Part shown: positions 56,351 through 64,000 of the stretch, piece after piece
How the letters are laid out: the number at the start of each line of letters is the position of its first letter
How positions within the stretch are numbered: the first letter of the stretch is position 1
From: Pseudorhodobacter aquimaris
GTDB lineage: Bacteria > Pseudomonadota > Alphaproteobacteria > Rhodobacterales > Rhodobacteraceae
Length of the DNA: 64,000 nt
Assembly (NCBI RefSeq): GCF_001202025.1
Contig: NZ_LGHS01000062.1
Coordinates: 1-64,000 of the forward strand
Direction: 5' to 3'
Notes under the pieces: generated by a model
Database searches by the model: none
Seen by the model: the letters and a program-made list of their open reading frames with translations, nothing else
What the model was told of the DNA's origin: nothing
Translations under genes and position numbers: made by a program

Positions 56351-56494
56351 TTACCGCCAAAAAGACAGGTAATCGATGAATACGGCGAATTTTCGTAACA
56401 AAAAGAGGGCAGCACCGCCGCCGTTCAGAAGAAAGTCCCCCAAAACAGCGGCTGTGATCACAATGCCCAGCCAAATGGCTAATGTGTTTGTCAT
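56351..56494 (-). CDS. 47-residue single-helix membrane protein between the gap genes
   Basis: ATG at 56492-56494, GGGACC five bases before it, stop TAA at 56351-56353. The product starts MTNTLAIWLGIVITAAVLGD and continues with a short GGGAAL turn to a basic and aromatic end, FLLRKFAVFIDYLSFWR. One membrane helix is predicted by eye. It sits 36 bases after the upstream gap gene on the same strand and before the operator of the next, so it is probably transcribed with the first. Small size hides it from ORF searches. Function unknown. Confidence 0.72.
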   Translation of the reverse strand: MTNTLAIWLGIVITAAVLGDFLLNGGGAALFLLRKFAVFIDYLSFWR

Positions 56495-56530
56495 AAGGTC
56501 CCTTTTTACACGGACCACCATAGACCCGTC

Positions 56531-57532
56531 TTAGTGCAGCAGCCGACCCATTGCGCCGGCAACATCGGCCATCCGGCAGGAAAAGCCCCATTCGTTGTCA
56601 TACCACGCCATGACCCGTACGCAATTGCCCATAACCTTGGTCTGCTCGGGCGCAAAGATGCAGGAGTGGGGGGTGTGGTTGAAGTCGATGGAAACCTTTG
56701 GCTCTGGGTCATAGGCCATGACCATGCCCATATAGCCTTGGGCAGCTTCGCGCACGATTTCATTCACCTCGACCGCAGTAACCGATTTACGGGCCACAAA
56801 GGTCAGATCCACTGCCGAGACATTCGGTGTCGGCACGCGCATTGCGGTGCCGTCCAGCTTGCCCGCAAGCTCTGGCAAGACCTCACCCAGTGCTTTGGCG
56901 GCACCGGTCGAGGTGGGGATCATCGCCATCGCCGCAGCCCGCGCACGGTAAAGATCCTCATGCCGACGGTCGAGCGTGGGCTGGTCGCCGGTATAGCTGT
57001 GGATCGTTGTCATGATACCGGTTTCGATGCCAATTGTATCGTTGAGCACTTTTGCCAAAGGCGCAAGACAGTTGGTCGTGCAGGAGCCGTTGGAAACAAC
57101 GTGATGATCGGTCGTCAGCTGGCGGTGGTTTACACCATAGACCACGGTTTTATCGACGTTCTTGGCAGGGGCCGAGACCAGTACCCGCTTGGCGCCACGG
57201 CCCAGATGCACAGCCGCCGCATCGCGGTTGTTAAACTTGCCGGTGCATTCCAGGACCACGTCGACACCTTCCCAGTCCAGCTCTGCCGGATTGTAGGTGG
57301 ACATTACGCGCATCGGGCCACGCCCAAGATCCAGCGTATTGCCCGAAACCCGAACCGTACCGGGGAAACGCCCATGCACGCTGTCGTATTTCAAAAGATG
57401 GGCATTGGTTTCAATCGGGCCGGTCGCATTTATTGCGACGACCTGTACATCATTTCGCGCGCTTTCCGCGATATGGGCCAAAGTGCAGCGCCCAATACGT
57501 CCGAAACCATTGATTCCGATGGTTATTGTCAT
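56531..57532 (-). CDS. glyceraldehyde-3-phosphate dehydrogenase, GapB-like
   Basis: 333 residues. [17 protein letters not shown] and the catalytic SNGSCTTNCLAP (C151) are intact. The cofactor residue is changed: VVAINATG has Ala36 where NAD enzymes have Asp. The same INA pattern marks the NADP-preferring, gluconeogenic GapB of Bacillus subtilis. So this copy may work in the anabolic direction with NADP(H); that is inference from one motif. Two LacI-type operator copies lie 88-119 bases upstream. Confidence 0.88.
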   Translation of the reverse strand: MTITIGINGFGRIGRCTLAHIAESARNDVQVVAINATGPIETNAHLLKYDSVHGRFPGTVRVSGNTLDLGRGPMRVMSTYNPAELDWEGVDVVLECTGKFNNRDAAAVHLGRGAKRVLVSAPAKNVDKTVVYGVNHRQLTTDHHVVSNGSCTTNCLAPLAKVLNDTIGIETGIMTTIHSYTGDQPTLDRRHEDLYRARAAAMAMIPTSTGAAKALGEVLPELAGKLDGTAMRVPTPNVSAVDLTFVARKSVTAVEVNEIVREAAQGYMGMVMAYDPEPKVSIDFNHTPHSCIFAPEQTKVMGNCVRVMAWYDNEWGFSCRMADVAGAMGRLLH

Positions 57533-57620
57533 TTCAAACCCTCATATCCACGCCCCATTGGGTTGGATGTACACAAGCCCCCCCCATTTTCAAAGCCCAA
57601 AATGACAGAATTATCAGCAT

Positions 57621-57673
57621 GTTAGCGCAAACCTTGCCTGTTGGCGCTAACGATTGTGGTCGTTTCCGCTAAC
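57621..57673. promoter_or_regulatory. cluster of LacI-type operator copies between gapB-like gene and DUF808 gene
   Basis: GTTAGCGCAAAC (57621-57632) and GTTGGCGCTAAC (57640-57651) each differ by one base from the palindrome before edd; GTTTCCGCTAAC (57662-57673) is a weaker third copy. Centres are 19 and 22 bp apart. They lie in the divergent promoter region of the gapB-like gene and the DUF808 gene. Confidence 0.6.
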
Positions 57674-57729
57674 GGCTTGCGCCGCTGTTAAACTTCCCTA
57701 AATTGGCGCTACCAGTAAAAGGAAAGCAG

Positions 57730-58698
57730 ATGAGCGGATTATTAGCCCTATTGGACGATGTGGCCGCGATTGCCAAGGTTGCTGCCAGCTCGGTTGACGA
57801 TATTGCGGCGGCCGCGGCCAAGGCGGGCTCCAAGACGGCGGGCGTGTTGATTGATGACGCGGCGGTGACGCCCACCTATGTCACGGGCCTTGATGCCAGC
57901 CGCGAATTGCCGATGATCTGGCGGATCACCAAGGCGTCTTTCAAGAACAAGCTGGTCTATTTGTTGCCGGTCGCACTTTTGCTTTCCAATTTCGCGCCTT
58001 GGGCAATTACGCCTTTGTTGATGTTCGGCGGGGCGTATCTGTGTTTTGAAGGGGCGGAAAAGGTTTTTCACGCCCTCATGCCCCACGCTGACGCGGCGGT
58101 AGAGCAGGATATGACTCCGGCTGACCCCAAACGGCTTGAAGAAGCGCGCGTTGCAGGTGCGATCAAGACCGATTTCATCCTCTCGGCTGAAATTATGACA
58201 ATCTCTCTTTCGGTGATCGAAGCGCCCAATGTCTATATGCAGGCGGCGACCCTTGCGGTGGTGGCGGCCGGGATCACGGTGGCGGTTTACGGCGTGGTGG
58301 CCTTGATCGTGAAGATGGATGACGTCGGCCTGCATATGGCCGCCAATATGCATTTTGCCGTCAGTCGTGCTGTTGGGCGCGGGTTGGTGCGCTTCATGCC
58401 GCATCTTTTGACCACCCTCTCCGTTATCGGGACGGGGGCCATGCTTTGGGTCGGTGGCAATATCATCACCCACGGGCTGGAGGTTCTGGGCTGGCCGTGG
58501 ATTTATGAGCAGATCCACCATCTGGCCCTTGCTGCCGCTGCCAAGGTCGAAAGCGCCAAGGGGGTTGTGACTTGGGCGGTAACCGCTGCAAGTGACGGTG
58601 TCTTTGGTCTGGCCTTCGGACTGGTCCTGATTCCCGTTGTGACAAGGGTGGTTGGCCCGCTGCTCGCCAAAATCACAGGAAAACCGGCAGCCCATTAA
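57730..58698 (+). CDS. DUF808 family membrane protein (YedI-like)
   Basis: 322 residues from ATG 57730 (AAAGGAAAG upstream). The start SGLLALLDDVAAIAKVAASSVDDIAAAA, then DDAAVTPTYVTGLDASRELPMIWRIT and FGGAYLCFEGAEKV are the DUF808 signature; five or so membrane segments follow, and the end holds GVFGLAFGLVLIPVV. Function unknown. Divergent from the gapB-like gene and sharing its operator region, so it may be co-regulated. Confidence 0.9.
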   Translation: MSGLLALLDDVAAIAKVAASSVDDIAAAAAKAGSKTAGVLIDDAAVTPTYVTGLDASRELPMIWRITKASFKNKLVYLLPVALLLSNFAPWAITPLLMFGGAYLCFEGAEKVFHALMPHADAAVEQDMTPADPKRLEEARVAGAIKTDFILSAEIMTISLSVIEAPNVYMQAATLAVVAAGITVAVYGVVALIVKMDDVGLHMAANMHFAVSRAVGRGLVRFMPHLLTTLSVIGTGAMLWVGGNIITHGLEVLGWPWIYEQIHHLALAAAAKVESAKGVVTWAVTAASDGVFGLAFGLVLIPVVTRVVGPLLAKITGKPAAH

Positions 58699-58721
58699 CA
58701 GGGTAACAGTATGCAAAAAAG

Positions 58722-59060
58722 GGGAGGGAAGTGGAGGTTTCTGTTGCCAGGTACCTCCGAACCCCGCCTTACACTGCTAGGTGCAAGGGCTTAAGTTTCG
58801 ATAGTTCCGGTCGCTTACGCGGCCATCGCCATCGGAGCACGGTTGTCATTTGCAACTGTACGATTTGTACCGATAACGGTGGTAACTCACCGAGCGAAAG
58901 CTGGCCTCTTTAGACGTTCGTCGATCCTATTTCGACCCCGAGCCCCCGAAATGAACGGGTGGAATGGTGGAGTCGCCGGGTACCGCCCCCGGGTCCGAGC
59001 CGTTTATTACAGGTGCGTTTATCGCCATAGTCCGAGCGAACCCGAACAAGTTGAATATAG
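58722..59060 (-). ncRNA. ssrA: transfer-messenger RNA, two-piece (permuted) alphaproteobacterial type
   Basis: On the minus strand, 58853-58815 encodes the proteolysis tag ANDNRAPMAMAA followed by TAA. Upstream in the transcript lies the acceptor piece, ending CGACTCCACCA (CCA end at 58965-58967), then a short spacer, and then the coding piece beginning GGGGGCTCGGGGTCGAA near 58947. Acceptor before tag is the circularly permuted order known in alphaproteobacteria, giving two RNAs after processing. The third acceptor pair reads G-U as in alanine-charged tmRNA. A GGAGGT/ACCTCC stem and T-run close it near 58722. Outer limits are approximate. With SmpB (not in the window) it rescues stalled ribosomes and tags proteins for ClpXP. 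Confidence 0.93.
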
Positions 59061-59120
59061 GGCGCAGGGTGTGGCGGTGCAAGGGGGGCGATTGAACTTG
59101 TCTGCACGCTGCGGCCCTGC

Positions 59121-60035
59121 CTATGCCAATGCGTAGCGCGCAGCGGGACCGGGGGCCGGATCGGCCGTTACCCGCGCTTGTGCGGTCAGATCCAGAAGAT
59201 GCGCAAGGATATTGCGCGCGGCGGCGGGATGAAGCGCGGGCGGCGTTTGGGCGTAAAGCGCGGCTGTCAGCTCGGTTATGGTCGCGGTGCCTTTTGAAAG
59301 CTCGGCCAATATCCCGGCCTCGCGCGATTCGCGGTGGGCGATCAGGAAAGCCAGACGTGCGGCGGGATCAAGGATCGGGTCGCCGTGGCCGGAGTGGATG
59401 ACGGACCAGTCGCGCGCGGCCAGACGGCGGGTGGCGGCCATATAGGCGGCCATATCGCCATCGGGCGGCGACACCAGTGACGAGGCCCAGCCCATGACAT
59501 GATCGCCCGAGAACAGCACGTCGCGCGCCGAATCCTCGGGGTCTTGCATCGCAAAACACAGGTGGTTGCCAAGATGGCCGGGGGTATGGATCGCCTCCAG
59601 CGCCCAATCGCCATGGGTCAGCACATCGCCGCAGGACAGCACGACATCCGGGGTGAATTCGAAATCGATCCCTTCGCCGCCTGCAAGCGTGCCGTTCTGG
59701 GCCAAAGCCTCCATCAAGGGGCTGCGGCCTGCGGTGGCGGGGCCAAAGGCATGGGTGCGGATGTTCAACGCCGCCGCCATTTCCCGCGCGAGGGGGGAGT
59801 GGTCCAGATGCGCATGGGTGACGAAAATATGGGTGATCCGCTCGCCTGCATCCAATGCGGCCATCAAGGCGCGGGCATGGGCGGGATCATTCGGGCCGGG
59901 GTCGATTAACGCCACTTCGCCGGTTCCCACCAGATAGCTGTTGGTGCCATGCAGCGTCATCGGTGAGGGGTTGGGTGCCAATATGCGGCGTATCCCCGGT
60001 GCAAGGGGTTCACAGATACCGGGTTGATTGGGCAT
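59121..60035 (-). CDS. MBL-fold metallohydrolase (LACTB2-like)
   Basis: 304 residues from ATG 60033-60035, with GAGGAG upstream. Metal motif THAHLDHSP, then IHTPGHLGNHLCF (third metal region) and LFSGDHVMGW. The start GIRRILAPNPSPMTLHGTNSYLVG and the C-terminal helical domain (AHLLDL) place it near LACTB2/hydroxyacylglutathione-hydrolase-like enzymes, some of which act on RNA. Substrate unknown. Divergent from the kinase gene. Confidence 0.87.
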   Translation of the reverse strand: MPNQPGICEPLAPGIRRILAPNPSPMTLHGTNSYLVGTGEVALIDPGPNDPAHARALMAALDAGERITHIFVTHAHLDHSPLAREMAAALNIRTHAFGPATAGRSPLMEALAQNGTLAGGEGIDFEFTPDVVLSCGDVLTHGDWALEAIHTPGHLGNHLCFAMQDPEDSARDVLFSGDHVMGWASSLVSPPDGDMAAYMAATRRLAARDWSVIHSGHGDPILDPAARLAFLIAHRESREAGILAELSKGTATITELTAALYAQTPPALHPAAARNILAHLLDLTAQARVTADPAPGPAARYALA

Positions 60036-60100
60036 GACGGCTCCTCGGTCTGGCAAAATCTGGGCTTTTGTAATCGCAATGACACGGTTAGTCTTGCATG

Positions 60101-61420
60101 ATGTCATTCAGGTTGAAAAACTTTTTCCCGCGCGGGCTGTATGGGCGCGCCATCTCGATTCTGATCGTGCCGGTCGTTTCGATACAGCTTGTGGTCTCAA
60201 TCGCCTTTATCCAGCGGCATTTTGAACGCGTAACACAGCAGATGACCGGCGGTGTGGCGATTGAGCTTGGCTACCTGCTGGACCAGATGACCACGGCCCC
60301 TGATCGGGAATCAGCCAACCAGCAAATTGATGATTTCGCACAGGCGATGGGCTTTGCGGTAGAGTTTCCAACCAACAGAACCGGTAGCGGCGATCTGCGG
60401 TCGTGGATTGATTTGTCGGGGCGTGAGGTGATTGCGACATTTCGCGCCTCGGTGCCGGGTTTGCAGCGGGTCGAACTTCTGAGTGATCCTCGGCGGGTGG
60501 AGATGTTGATCGACACTGCACAAGGCCCCCTTTGGCTGGTGGTGGATCGCGCGCGGCTTTCGGCTTCCAACCCGCATCAGCTGTTGGTGTTGATGATTCT
60601 GACTTCGGTGGTGATGACTTTTGTCGCTTATGGGTTCTTGCGCAACCAGCTGCGGCCGATTACGCGGCTGGCCAGTGTTGCAACGGCCTTTGGCAAGGGG
60701 CAGCATGTGACATATCGGCCCCGCGGTGCCCTAGAGGTTCGCGCTGCGGGCCGTGCCTTTCTGGATATGCGCGCCCGAATCGAACGCCAGATAGAGCAAC
60801 GCACCATGATGCTCTCCGGGATCAGCCACGACCTGCGCACGCCCTTGACGCGGATGCGTCTGGGTCTTTCGATGTTGCCCGAGGATGAGGAAACCGCCGC
60901 CCTCCTGGCCGATGTTAGTGACATGCAGCGGTTAATCGACGAATTTCTGTCCTTCGCGCGCGGCGATGCGATGGAGGACGCAGAGCTTACAAACCCGGCA
61001 GAGCTGATCGGGCGTATCGTTGATAACGCGACCCGCTCGGGGCAGCCTGTGACGCTTGGTCCGGTGGAGGTGCAGGGGGATGTCATGCTGCGCCCTGCCG
61101 CAGTGATGCGCGCCCTGGAAAACCTGATCGGGAATGCGGTGCGTTTCGGTACCCGTGTTAGCGTCAGCCTGTCTCAAACCGACAAGGAACTGCGGGTGCT
61201 GGTTGAGGATAACGGTCCCGGCATCCCCGAAGCGCAGCGAAACGAGGCGATGATGCCTTTTTCCCGGCTTGATTCTGCGCGCGACCCGAACCGTGGTGGC
61301 GGCGTGGGGCTGGGCCTTGCCATTGCGCAGGATGTCGCGCGCAGCCATGGCGGGGCGCTGATCCTGTCGCAAAGTGCGGATCTGGGCGGGCTGAAGGCTG
61401 AATTTGTGATCGCTTGCTAA
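60101..61420 (+). CDS. sensor histidine kinase, EnvZ-like
   Basis: 439 residues from ATG 60101 (an ATG one codon earlier is also possible). Membrane helix near 18-40, periplasmic domain of about 120 residues, second helix (LLVLMILTSVVMTFVAYGFL), HAMP region, HisKA with H243 in SGISHDLRTPLTRMRL, and HATPase blocks ENLIGNAVRFG, VEDNGPGIPE, GGVGLGLAIA. The HisKA segment follows EnvZ closely. No response regulator is adjacent, so the partner must lie elsewhere. Stimulus unknown. Confidence 0.9.
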   Translation: MSFRLKNFFPRGLYGRAISILIVPVVSIQLVVSIAFIQRHFERVTQQMTGGVAIELGYLLDQMTTAPDRESANQQIDDFAQAMGFAVEFPTNRTGSGDLRSWIDLSGREVIATFRASVPGLQRVELLSDPRRVEMLIDTAQGPLWLVVDRARLSASNPHQLLVLMILTSVVMTFVAYGFLRNQLRPITRLASVATAFGKGQHVTYRPRGALEVRAAGRAFLDMRARIERQIEQRTMMLSGISHDLRTPLTRMRLGLSMLPEDEETAALLADVSDMQRLIDEFLSFARGDAMEDAELTNPAELIGRIVDNATRSGQPVTLGPVEVQGDVMLRPAAVMRALENLIGNAVRFGTRVSVSLSQTDKELRVLVEDNGPGIPEAQRNEAMMPFSRLDSARDPNRGGGVGLGLAIAQDVARSHGGALILSQSADLGGLKAEFVIAC

Positions 61421-61653
61421 TTGCTAACCTGCCGTAAAAGATGGTTAATGCGGTCGTGAGCGGTTGTCCCGAAAAACAGATGCAGTGTTAAGTCTTTGAT
61501 AACCCAGATCGGGCAATAGCAGGGATTAATCGGCATTTGGGCCCGGTGTCGATGTTGATTTTGGCTGATGCCCTTGCGGGTGGCGAAATGCAGCACTAAG
61601 ACTCACCCAATCCTTATTCCGATAAGGTTCACTGAAAAAACAGGCAGGCGCTG

Positions 61654-62286
61654 ATGAAAGATCCGATCGAGCACTACATGAACACCCTTGTTCCGATGGT
61701 TGTGGAGCAAACCAGCCGCGGTGAACGCGCCTATGATATCTTTAGCCGGATGCTCAAAGAGCGGATCATCTTTCTGTCCGGTCCGGTCCATGACGGCATG
61801 TCCAGTCTGATTTGTGCCCAGCTTTTGTTTCTTGAGGCGGAAAACCCGTCCAAGGAAATCTCGATGTATATCAACAGCCCCGGCGGCGTTGTGACCTCGG
61901 GCTTGTCGATCTATGACACGATGCAATATATCAAGCCGAAGGTCTCGACCCTTGTGATCGGGCAGGCGGCCTCGATGGGTTCGCTCTTGTTGACAGCCGG
62001 CGAAAAAGGCATGCGTTTCAGCCTGCCCAATTCGCGGGTGATGGTACACCAGCCTTCGGGGGGCTATCAGGGTCAGGCCACCGACATCATGATTCATGCG
62101 CGTGAGACAGAAAAGCTCAAGCGGCGTTTGAACGAGATTTACGTGCGTCACACTGGCCAGGACCTTGATACTGTTGAGGCCGCGCTGGAGCGTGACAACT
62201 TCATGTCCGCCGAGGATGCGAAGGAATGGGGGCTGATTGACGATATTCTGGAGAATCGCGGCAAGGCAGATCCGGAAGAGAAATAA
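61654..62286 (+). CDS. clpP: ATP-dependent Clp protease proteolytic subunit
   Basis: 210 residues. Serine S107 in [11 protein letters not shown], histidine H132 in [11 protein letters not shown], aspartate D181 in LERDNFMS form the triad. The hydrophobic start [15 protein letters not shown] holds the short propeptide region. ClpP rings pair with ClpX to degrade tagged and regulatory proteins, including those tagged by tmRNA. The 230-base upstream region is gene-free. clpX follows after 115 bases. Confidence 0.97.
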   Translation: MKDPIEHYMNTLVPMVVEQTSRGERAYDIFSRMLKERIIFLSGPVHDGMSSLICAQLLFLEAENPSKEISMYINSPGGVVTSGLSIYDTMQYIKPKVSTLVIGQAASMGSLLLTAGEKGMRFSLPNSRVMVHQPSGGYQGQATDIMIHARETEKLKRRLNEIYVRHTGQDLDTVEAALERDNFMSAEDAKEWGLIDDILENRGKADPEEK

Positions 62287-62291
62287 TAGTT

Positions 62292-62322
62292 TCGCCCTTG
62301 GGGAGGGAACCCCCGGGGGCGA
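62292..62322 (+). other. GC-rich hairpin between clpP and clpX
   Basis: TCGCCC and GGGCGA enclose an inner GGGG/CCCC stem. A T-run after it is short (TTTGACA). It could reduce read-through from clpP or be a processing site. The following TTGACA might be a -35 element for clpX, but no good -10 is seen at the right distance. Confidence 0.45.
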
Positions 62323-62401
62323 TTTGACATTGTGAAGGTATGGGTCATGGCATAGACTAGGCCGAACCAGCATTTCAGACGACGCGGGGCAGAGAGCGAC
62401 A

Positions 62402-63667
62402 ATGGCGAATAATTCGGGCAACGACAGCAAAAACACCCTCTATTGCTCGTTCTGCGGCAAAAGCCAGCACGAGGTGCGCAAGCTTATTGCAGGGCCGACA
62501 GTGTTCATATGCGATGAATGCGTTGAATTGTGCATGGACATCATCCGGGAAGAGACCAAATCGGCAGGGCTGCAATCCACCGAGGGCGTGCCAACACCAA
62601 GCGATATCGCCAAAGTTCTTGACGATTACGTGATTGGTCAGGTGCATGCGAAACGGGTTTTGGCCGTGGCGGTGCACAACCATTACAAGCGTCTGAATCA
62701 TTCGTCGAAAAGCGATATTGAGCTGGCAAAATCCAATATCTTGCTGATTGGTCCGACCGGCTGCGGCAAAACCTTGTTGGCCCAGACGTTGGCGCGCATT
62801 CTGGATGTGCCTTTTACCATGGCTGATGCGACCACGCTGACCGAGGCCGGCTATGTCGGTGAGGATGTGGAGAACATCATCCTCAAGCTTTTGCAGGCTT
62901 CGGAATATAACGTGGAACGCGCTCAACGCGGCATTGTCTATATCGATGAGGTCGATAAAATCACCCGTAAATCCGACAACCCTTCGATCACGCGGGATGT
63001 CTCGGGGGAGGGTGTGCAGCAAGCCCTTTTGAAGATCATGGAAGGCACCGTGGCAAGCGTTCCACCACAAGGCGGGCGCAAACATCCGCAGCAGGAATTT
63101 TTGCAGGTTGATACCACGAATATTCTCTTTATCTGCGGCGGTGCTTTTGCAGGTCTTGAAAAGATCATTGCACAGCGGGGCAAAGGTTCCGGCATCGGTT
63201 TTGGTGCCGAGGTCAAAGACCCGGACGCACGCGGTGTCGGCGAGATGTTCCAAGAGCTGGAGCCTGAAGACCTGTTGAAATTCGGTTTGATCCCCGAGTT
63301 CGTCGGTCGCTTGCCGGTGATCGCAACATTGACCGATCTGGATGAAGACGCCTTGATCACCATCCTGACCGCGCCGAAAAACGCTTTGGTCAAGCAATAC
63401 CAGCGCTTGTTTGATATCGAGGGGGCGCAGCTTACCTTCACGCCGGATGCCCTTACCGCGATTGCAAAGCGTGCGATCAAACGTAAGACAGGGGCGCGTG
63501 GTCTGCGCTCGATCATGGAAGATATCCTGCTGGACACGATGTTTGACCTGCCCGGTATGGAGGATGTGCAAGAGGTTGTGGTCAATGAAGAGGCGGTTAA
63601 TTCCGGCGCGCGGCCATTGCTTGTGCATACCGACCGTAAAAAGAAAGAGCCTGCAAGCGCGGGCTAA
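62402..63667 (+). CDS. clpX: ATP-dependent Clp protease ATP-binding subunit ClpX
   Basis: 421 residues. N-terminal zinc domain with C15, C18, C37 and C40 (CSFCGK, CDECVE). Walker A GPTGCGKT (117-124), pore loop in [11 protein letters not shown], Walker B VYIDEVDK (179-186), sensor and arginine motifs in the RHLR-like [14 protein letters not shown]. ClpX unfolds substrates for ClpP. Standard clpP-clpX order. Ends at a terminator. Confidence 0.97.
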   Translation: MANNSGNDSKNTLYCSFCGKSQHEVRKLIAGPTVFICDECVELCMDIIREETKSAGLQSTEGVPTPSDIAKVLDDYVIGQVHAKRVLAVAVHNHYKRLNHSSKSDIELAKSNILLIGPTGCGKTLLAQTLARILDVPFTMADATTLTEAGYVGEDVENIILKLLQASEYNVERAQRGIVYIDEVDKITRKSDNPSITRDVSGEGVQQALLKIMEGTVASVPPQGGRKHPQQEFLQVDTTNILFICGGAFAGLEKIIAQRGKGSGIGFGAEVKDPDARGVGEMFQELEPEDLLKFGLIPEFVGRLPVIATLTDLDEDALITILTAPKNALVKQYQRLFDIEGAQLTFTPDALTAIAKRAIKRKTGARGLRSIMEDILLDTMFDLPGMEDVQEVVVNEEAVNSGARPLLVHTDRKKKEPASAG

Positions 63668-63672
63668 GGTGG

Positions 63673-63698
63673 GAAGGGCGGGTCATCCCGCCTTTCTT
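63673..63698 (+). terminator. intrinsic terminator after clpX
   Basis: GGCGGG pairs with CCCGCC over a TCAT loop, extended by A-T and G-T pairs and followed by TTTCTTT. Confidence 0.8.
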
Positions 63699-63779
63699 TA
63701 GGCCAATGTCGGGCCGATCAATACTGGACCTTGGACGCGCCTTGCGCCATACCATCCCAAACGAAACCGGAGGCCTTTG

Positions 63780-64000
63780 ATGTATTTCCTCAAGCGATTG
63801 CTGACATGGTGGAACAGCCAGACGATCAATACGCAGGTTTTTACTTGGCGTAAGGGCCAGAAGGTCGGCGAGGATGATCAGGGTAATATCTTTTACCAGA
63901 CAGCGGACGGAAAACGTCGCTGGGTGATCTTTAACGGTGAAATGGAGGCATCGCGTGTGTCGGCAGATTGGCATGGCTGGTTGCATTTCACTTGGGATGA
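63780..64000 (+). CDS. NADH:ubiquinone oxidoreductase NDUFA12-family subunit (partial, cut by window end)
   Basis: 73 codons are visible from ATG 63780 (CGGAGG upstream), starting [20 protein letters not shown]. The family blocks [40 protein letters not shown] and GWLHFTWD match the NDUFA12/B17.2 accessory subunit of complex I, also present in alphaproteobacterial complex I. The C-terminal part lies beyond the window. Known for this family: a role in complex I assembly or stability. Confidence 0.92.
   Translation, partial: MYFLKRLLTWWNSQTINTQVFTWRKGQKVGEDDQGNIFYQTADGKRRWVIFNGEMEASRVSADWHGWLHFTWD

Noticed and set aside
58843-59136. Small open frames on both strands between the DUF808 and metallohydrolase genes
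   Set aside because: The sequence is tmRNA; the frames have no starts with ribosome sites and are explained by RNA structure and tag.
62325-62365. Possible sigma-70 or heat-shock promoter for clpX after TTGACA
   Set aside because: No acceptable -10 element at 16-18 bp spacing and no clear heat-shock consensus could be found by eye.

Overview
The window reads as an alphaproteobacterial chromosome segment of the Rhodobacterales (Roseobacter/Rhodobacter group). Signs of this are a hemA gene of the Rhodobacter type behind a perfect FNR box, a circularly permuted two-piece tmRNA with the tag ANDNRAPMAMAA, a GTTC-N7-GTTC LexA box before uvrA, an Entner-Doudoroff edd-eda pair, prfB without a programmed frameshift, and many roseobacter-type conserved small proteins. 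The genus cannot be fixed from the sequence alone. Gene density is high and most genes are housekeeping.

Layout. 1-1.05 kb: decayed IS3-family transposase, then a gene-free stretch with two strong hairpins around a consensus promoter. 1.05-5.1 kb (minus): DUF1127-like small protein, capsule-export type KpsE/KpsT pair, NhaA-like antiporter. 5.3-9.2 kb: SseB-like protein, rplM-rpsI, bpt, RDD and DUF2852 membrane proteins. 9.4-15 kb: glnE carrying an apparent one-base deletion, then edd-eda on the opposite strand with a LacI-type operator. 15.2-20.1 kb: RlmI-like methyltransferase coupled to a PIN-domain protein, two identical tRNA-Asp genes, acetyltransferase, M20 peptidase and a secreted protein. 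20.2-24 kb: hemA, RodZ-like protein, ispG. 24-32 kb: DsbA-like protein, aminotransferase, amiC, penicillin-binding protein 1A, prfB, DUF2189. 32-40 kb: bactofilin/M23 peptidase pair, DUF455 and Bcp, very long AsmA-like protein coupled to queA. 40-47.6 kb: MFS transporter, DUF924, lpd, a VPxPA-CTERM secreted protein, LexA-controlled uvrA, DUF2892. 47.6-53.4 kb: valine (isobutyryl-CoA) catabolism operon facing a LysR gene. 53.4-61.4 kb: CBS protein, coaD, DUF1127 protein, IS630 remnant, two gap genes with an unlisted 47-residue membrane protein between them, DUF808, ssrA, metallo-hydrolase, EnvZ-like kinase. 61.6-64 kb: clpP, clpX and the start of an NDUFA12-family gene cut by the window edge.

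How the parts connect. The same LacI-type palindrome (GTTAGCGCTAAC and near copies) lies before edd-eda and before both gap genes, suggesting one sugar-phosphate-sensing regulator sets the direction of central carbon flow. Several genes act on the envelope (amiC, PBP1A, M23-bactofilin, RodZ-like, AsmA-like, KpsE/T). The protein quality group is tmRNA, ClpP, ClpX and Bpt (an N-end-rule leucyltransferase). No prophage, CRISPR array or complete mobile element is present, and I found no clearly new multigene system. The least explained pieces are the hairpin-promoter-hairpin locus at 908-1024, the 13-bp inverted repeat bracketing the first tRNA-Asp, the shared operator set, and the gap/small membrane protein/gap arrangement.
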